From Streptomyces sindenensis (GTDB taxonomy: Bacteria > Actinomycetota > Actinomycetes > Streptomycetales > Streptomycetaceae), in the NCBI RefSeq assembly GCF_014649035.1, contig NZ_BMSG01000002.1:1-64000 (forward strand): a stretch of DNA of 64,000 nucleotides. The letters run 5' to 3'. Every line of letters begins with the position of its first letter. The stretch's first letter is position 1. The translations under genes were made by a program, and so were the position numbers. Shown in pieces: positions 60,428 to 64,000 of the stretch. A model generated the notes under the pieces. That model saw only the letters and a list, made by a program, of their open reading frames with translations. It did no database searches and had not been told where the DNA came from.

Positions 60428-60625
60428 TCACTCCGTTCCGCCGGCCGAACGCTCCTTCTTCTGCATCGTGACATTGACACCCGCGAGCATCACCGCGAGC
60501 AGAAGCGGAATCACCACGCCGGTCGGGCTGTCCCCGAAGAGCGGCGCGATCAGCGCGAATACCAGCAGAATGACCACCGGCGCCCAGCGAAGGGCTTCCT
60601 TCTTCTTCCCCACGACGTTTCCCAT
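60428..60625 (-). CDS. Small two-helix membrane protein in the lanthipeptide cluster
   Basis: The 65-residue protein starts at ATG 60625, supported by AAGGAG eight bases upstream (ATG 60640 lacks a site). A basic start GNVVGKKKEALR is followed by a helix WAPVVILLVFALIAPLFG and a second VVIPLLLAVMLAGVNVTM, then a charged tail KKERSAGGTE. No family is known to me. Its position between the immunity transporter and the LuxR regulator, and its size, fit an accessory immunity protein, but this is a guess. Confidence 0.65.
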   Translation of the reverse strand: MGNVVGKKKEALRWAPVVILLVFALIAPLFGDSPTGVVIPLLLAVMLAGVNVTMQKKERSAGGTE

Positions 60626-60656
60626 GACGGTCTCCTTCATGTTGTGTGCGGCCGGT

Positions 60657-61340
60657 TCAGCCGGCCATCGGCATACGCGCCACGAGCTGACCGCGGTTAC
60701 GGAATCCGGTCTTCTGCAGAATGTTCGACATATGGAACTTCACGGTGCTCTCCGCGATATAGAGGGCGCCGGCGATCTCACTGTTGTTCATTCCCTTCGA
60801 CACCAGGGAGACCACTTCGTACTCCCGTGCCGTCAGGGCCGGATCGTGCGGCCGGCCCGGCCGGTGCACCTGTGCGGGAACGACGGTCGGCCGGACGGCC
60901 CCCGACGGTGCCGACGGCTGCCCGCGCAGCAGCGGACGGACGAGCGTGGGCGATATCCACCCGTGCCCGGCGGCGACCTCCTGCACGGCCTCCAGGAAGG
61001 CCTCGTCCAGGTCGTCCCGGTCCACGACCGCGCGGACGTCGGCTTTCCCCGCTCCGAGACGGTCGATCTCCGAGCCGTAGGTCAGCGCCACGACGGGCGT
61101 GGCGCCCCGTATCTCGTCGAGCCGGTCGATGTCGACGACCAGGACGTCGGACGGAACCCCGGACGGAAGCCCGGGCGAAACCCCCGACGAGACGCCGGAC
61201 CGGTCGCCGGACGACAGGAGCCCCCCGGCCCCCTCGCACGCGACGGCCTTCCAGCCACGATGGGCGAAGAGTCGGGTGAGTCTCCGCCGCAACGACAATC
61301 TGGCGACCATCAGCCCCACGGCTATACAGTCATCTGCCAT
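60657..61340 (-). CDS. LuxR-family transcriptional regulator of the lanthipeptide cluster
   Basis: The 227-residue protein starts at ATG 61340 (AGGGC upstream). The N-terminal receiver-like domain is degenerate: it keeps LVVDIDRLDEI, so a possible Asp, but lacks the usual acidic pair and the lysine. The C-terminal GerE/LuxR helix-turn-helix (about 165-222) is complete: LTAREYEVVSLVSKGMNNSEIAGALYIAESTVKFHMSNILQKTGFRNRGQL. It reads with the small membrane gene and probably activates the precursor promoter at 49673-49730. The 262 bases in front (61341-61602) carry no gene and are relatively AT-rich near 61430-61490, likely its promoter. Confidence 0.8.
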   Translation of the reverse strand: MADDCIAVGLMVARLSLRRRLTRLFAHRGWKAVACEGAGGLLSSGDRSGVSSGVSPGLPSGVPSDVLVVDIDRLDEIRGATPVVALTYGSEIDRLGAGKADVRAVVDRDDLDEAFLEAVQEVAAGHGWISPTLVRPLLRGQPSAPSGAVRPTVVPAQVHRPGRPHDPALTAREYEVVSLVSKGMNNSEIAGALYIAESTVKFHMSNILQKTGFRNRGQLVARMPMAG

Positions 61341-61602
61341 TTCTGCCCTACTTCCCCCGTACGGCCGCCGGCAGGGCGGATCCGTCACGACGGCCCCCGC
61401 ACGGCGTGCGCTGGTCAAGGCGCGCAACGATCCTAGCTTTCCCAGGAAAATGACAGCAAGCAGCCATACACTTAAGGGAGCGGGGTCCGAATTATCCGGT
61501 CAATCGACGGGGGCACCCCCCGCCGGTCGGCGGGGTCCGGGATCTTCGATCTCCTCCCGGAGAAGGACCGGAAAGACGGATCACGTGCCTGTGGACACAC
61601 CC

Positions 61603-62904
61603 TCAGAAAGTCTGCCGGGACGGAAACACGGCCTGGATCCGGAATCCGCCGCCGGGCTCGGGCCCGGCTTCGAAGGTGCCGCCGAGCAGCAGGGCCCGTT
61701 CGCGCAGACCGACGAGGCCGTGGCCGCCGGCGGGCAGGTCGAGGGGGGCGGTGGAACCGTCGTCGGCGGTGTTGCGGACGTCGACCCGCAGACCGCCGTC
61801 CAGGGGCTGGACCCGGATGTCCACCTCGGCGCCGGGGGCGTGCTTGGTCACGTTGGTGAGGGCTTCCTGGACCGTCCGGTAGGCGGCCCGCTCCACCGCC
61901 TGGGACCAGTGGCCGGGGGTGTCCGGGGCGGCGAGGGTGACGCGCAGACCGCAGTCGCGGACCAGGGCGGGCAGGTCCGTGAGCCGGGGCTGCGGGTCGA
62001 GGCCGGGCGCGGGGCCACCGGCCGCCCGCAGGACGCCCACCATGTGCTGGAGCTCCGTGAGGGTCTTCACGGAGAGCTCGCGGACGACCCCGGCGGTCGA
62101 CCGTACGGTGGCCGCGTCCGGTTCGCCGACCTGGAGCGCCCCCGCCTGGAGGCTGATGAGGCTGACCTGGTGGGCGACGACGTCGTGCATCTCCCGCGCC
62201 AGCCAGGCGCGCTCGGTGGCCAGGGTCCGCTCGGCGAGGAGCCGGTGCTCGCGCTCCCGGCCCTCCGCCAGTTCCCGCTGGCGCTCGCGGCGCACCCGGG
62301 CCGTACGCCCCAGGACCAGCGCCCCGGCGGCCAGGACGCAGGAGTCCATCGCCATGATCAGGGTCTCCCGGTCGACCGCGAGCTCCGGCAGGTCCGTGAC
62401 CGGGTACGGCAGGAACTGGGCCAGGGCGACCGCGACCGCCCCCACGGCTCCGACGGCCACGTTGCGGCGGCGGTCGGCGAGGCAGTAGAGCGCGATCAGC
62501 GGGGCGAAGGCCAGGTGGCCGACGTACATGCCGGGCAGGCCGACGAGCAGCACCACCTCGGGCCAGCGCCGCCGCAGCACCAGCGCGCCCGCCGCGGCGA
62601 GCGCGACCCAGAGGCCGGGTCCGGTCCCGAAGCCGTTGACGAGGAGACCGTCGCCCACGGCGATCCCGACCGGCACGGCGGCCCGGCCGACGGCCCGCGC
62701 CCGGCGGGACGTGAGGGACGTGAGGGACATACGGCAGGAGGTGAGAGACATACGGCGGACGTACGTCATGACGCCCGGCCGGCCGGACCCACCGACAGCG
62801 CCCGGCCTGCCGGACCCACCGACAACACCCCGCCGACCGGACCCGCCCACGACACCGCCTCGACCGGGCCCGCCCACCGCGCCCCGCCGATCGGTCCCGC
62901 TCAC
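61603..62904 (-). CDS. Sensor histidine kinase (NarL type, HisKA_3)
   Basis: The 433-residue protein starts at GTG 62904, which overlaps the regulator stop (GTGA); ATG 62769 would give a shorter N-terminus. The first 45 residues are a Gly-rich repeat (GVVGGSGRRG-like units) of doubtful worth. Four or five transmembrane helices (about 75-200) follow. The phospho-acceptor H240 lies in EMHDVVAHQVSLI, and the ATPase has TVQEALTNVTKHA and GGHGLVGLRERALLLGG. It is probably a cell-envelope or peptide sensor. Confidence 0.88.
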   Translation of the reverse strand: MSGTDRRGAVGGPGRGGVVGGSGRRGVVGGSGRPGAVGGSGRPGVMTYVRRMSLTSCRMSLTSLTSRRARAVGRAAVPVGIAVGDGLLVNGFGTGPGLWVALAAAGALVLRRRWPEVVLLVGLPGMYVGHLAFAPLIALYCLADRRRNVAVGAVGAVAVALAQFLPYPVTDLPELAVDRETLIMAMDSCVLAAGALVLGRTARVRRERQRELAEGREREHRLLAERTLATERAWLAREMHDVVAHQVSLISLQAGALQVGEPDAATVRSTAGVVRELSVKTLTELQHMVGVLRAAGGPAPGLDPQPRLTDLPALVRDCGLRVTLAAPDTPGHWSQAVERAAYRTVQEALTNVTKHAPGAEVDIRVQPLDGGLRVDVRNTADDGSTAPLDLPAGGHGLVGLRERALLLGGTFEAGPEPGGGFRIQAVFPSRQTF

Positions 62905-63551
62905 AACGCCCCGTCGATCAGGCCCGCCCGGTCCGCCAGCACCGCCGCCTGGACTCGGTTGACCCCGCCCAGCTTGGACAGCACCGAGCTGACGTGGTCC
63001 TTCACCGTGCCGTGGGAGAGCCGCAGCTCACGGGCGATCTCCCGGTTGGACAGGCCCGCGCCGACCAGGGCCAGCACCTGGCCCTCGCGGTCGGTCAGGA
63101 CCCCGGTACGGTCGGCCGCACCGCCGTCCCGGCCCGCGGCGAGATAGCCCTCGATGACCGGGCCGACCGCCTCGGGCGCCAGGATCCGGCCGCCGGCGGC
63201 CAGCACGCGGACCGCGTGGACGAGCTGTTCCGGGGCCGTGTTCTTCATGAGTAAACCGACCGCCCCCGAGCGCAGCGCGTCGTCGATGTGCCGGCCCGCG
63301 TCGAAGGTGGTCAGCATCGCCACGGCGGGCGGCGCCGTCAGCGCCACCACCTGCCGCAGCACGGTCAGCCCGTCGACCTCGGGCATCCGGATGTCCAGCA
63401 GGAGGACATCGGGGCGCAGCTCCCGTACGCGATCGACGGCGTCGATCCCGTCGCAGCAGGCGACCACCTCGACGTCCGGGGCCGCCCCCAAGATCAGTTT
63501 CAGCCCGGACCGGACCAGCTGCTCGTCGTCCACGACGGCAACCCGAATCAC
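62901..63551 (-). CDS. NarL/LuxR-family response regulator
   Basis: The 216-residue protein starts at GTG 63551, with GGGGAG six bases before. The receiver domain (1-120) has D8-D9, D53 in LLLDIRMPEVDG, and lysine in LLMKNTAP. The LuxR helix-turn-helix (about 150-205) is TDREGQVLALVGAGLSNREIARELRLSHGTVKDHVSSVLSKLGGVNRVQ. It pairs with the kinase gene by GTGA coupling. It may regulate the lanthipeptide genes or an immunity operon beyond the window. Upstream (63640-63715) is a two-fold direct repeat containing CCCGACGACGGCCGCCCCGC. Confidence 0.9.
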   Translation of the reverse strand: MIRVAVVDDEQLVRSGLKLILGAAPDVEVVACCDGIDAVDRVRELRPDVLLLDIRMPEVDGLTVLRQVVALTAPPAVAMLTTFDAGRHIDDALRSGAVGLLMKNTAPEQLVHAVRVLAAGGRILAPEAVGPVIEGYLAAGRDGGAADRTGVLTDREGQVLALVGAGLSNREIARELRLSHGTVKDHVSSVLSKLGGVNRVQAAVLADRAGLIDGAL

Positions 63552-63812
63552 GACGCTCCCCTCCGCCCGGCCGACCAGGACCACCGAAGGGTACGGCAGG
63601 AGCGGGGAGCGTTCCAGGGGAAGCGGAATGTTGAATTCCAGACCTTCCGGGCCCGACGACGGCCGCCCCGCCGCATCTCCGGGACCCGACGACGGCCGCC
63701 CCGCCGCGCCCCCCGGGCGGGGCCGACAGCCGTACCGGCGGCATCGGGAGCCCCTCCCTCACATCTCCGCAACGTGAACATTCTGCGTCAAGTGGCAACG
63801 GGCGTGGCGGCC

Positions 63813-63851
63813 TTGACATTTCGTCGAGCAGCCGATGATAAGATCATCTTA
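63813..63851 (+). promoter_or_regulatory. Consensus-like promoter with a palindrome over its -10 box
   Basis: TTGACA (63813-63818), a spacer of 17, and TGATAA (63836-63841) form an unusually consensus-like promoter for Streptomyces. TAAGAT-C-ATCTTA (63839-63851) is a perfect palindrome overlapping the -10, and the offset GATGAT/ATCATC pair gives a second reading. It probably drives a plus-strand gene at or beyond the window end under repressor control. The local sequence is clearly more AT-rich than its surroundings. Confidence 0.7.
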
Positions 63852-63865
63852 CTTCCAGTGGGCTG

Positions 63866-63979
63866 ATGGCGTATGGGGGCATTCCGGGAGGAATGAATTC
63901 CTCGGCCCCACCTTCGGAGGGGCACCTCCCGGAGCGGCGCACGGTCGTGGCGAACAAGCCCTGGCTGCGTGCCGCCTGA
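63866..63979 (+). CDS. Possible short open reading frame behind the strong promoter
   Basis: 37 codons (ATG 63866, or ATG 63893 just after GGGAGG) end in TGA at 63979. The product is polar (MNSSAPPSEGHLPERR in its middle) and matches nothing I know. It may be a leader peptide, or chance. CATTCC-GGGA-GGAATG (63880-63895) and GGAGG/CCTCC pairs in the same stretch could form mRNA structures. Confidence 0.25.
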   Translation: MAYGGIPGGMNSSAPPSEGHLPERRTVVANKPWLRAA

Positions 63980-64000
63980 TGGGGTGTCAAGCCGTTTCCG

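Overview
The window is chromosomal DNA from a high-GC actinomycete, almost certainly a Streptomyces. Evidence for this is the very high third-position GC, GTG/TTG starts with GGAGG-type ribosome sites, ATGA/GTGA coupling of operon genes, and typical Streptomyces families (PucR, SigJ-type sigma factor, CU044_5270, DUF6243, DUF4287, SAV_2336). It appears to combine accessory conflict and mobile DNA on the left and centre with a lanthipeptide gene cluster on the right.

Left arm (1-16.4 kb): a patchwork of conflict genes and debris. It opens with the last codons of an IS5-like transposase. A large RHS polymorphic toxin (427-5229) follows, interrupted by two in-frame TAG codons, with a toxin tail and a DUF6193-type immunity candidate. 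Next come a SUKH (SMI1/KNR4) gene, a SigJ-like sigma factor, DUF4287 and DUF998 genes, and an orphan antitoxin with toxin debris. Then there are a hydrolase with a broken dihydrofolate-reductase-family gene, a TetR regulator with palindromic operator, a decayed RHS fragment, a membrane protein, and an ECF sigma/CU044_5270 pair. Four copies of a short repeat and three degenerate 3' halves of a tRNA-Gly(CCC) lie between them. I read these as scars of repeated element integration at a tRNA-Gly locus.

Middle (16.4-24 kb): an acyl-CoA desaturase with its flavin/2Fe-2S reductase, a divergent PucR-type regulator, two coupled genes of unknown function (one with a zinc-ribbon-like Cys cluster), and a secreted PA14/fibronectin-III protein.

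Conflict island (24-41 kb): a four-gene operon of the VMAP class (trypsin-co-occurring domain protein, trypsin-VMAP-C protein, MoxR AAA+ ATPase, and a 1256-residue vWA/pseudokinase/P-loop fusion). It is followed by an SseB-WXG-RHS-immunity operon encoding an apparently intact 1591-residue RHS toxin, then small genes and an AbiEii-like nucleotidyltransferase coupled to an unknown partner.

Housekeeping-like stretch (41-49.6 kb): an old yellow enzyme, a D-Ala-D-Ala carboxypeptidase, an OmpR-type two-component system, a membrane endonuclease/exonuclease/phosphatase protein, and a nitrilase-family amidohydrolase facing a LacI regulator across two identical 18-bp operators.

Right arm (49.7-63.6 kb): what looks like a complete two-component class II lanthipeptide cluster: alpha precursor, LanM1, beta precursor, LanM2, LanT (C39 peptidase-ABC), an ABC ATPase/permease pair, a small membrane protein, a LuxR-type regulator and a NarL-type two-component system. 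Each precursor gene is separated from the LanM behind it by a strong hairpin. The window ends in a comparatively AT-rich promoter region with a palindrome over its -10 box. Everything here is read by eye and from memory of families; no searches were run.
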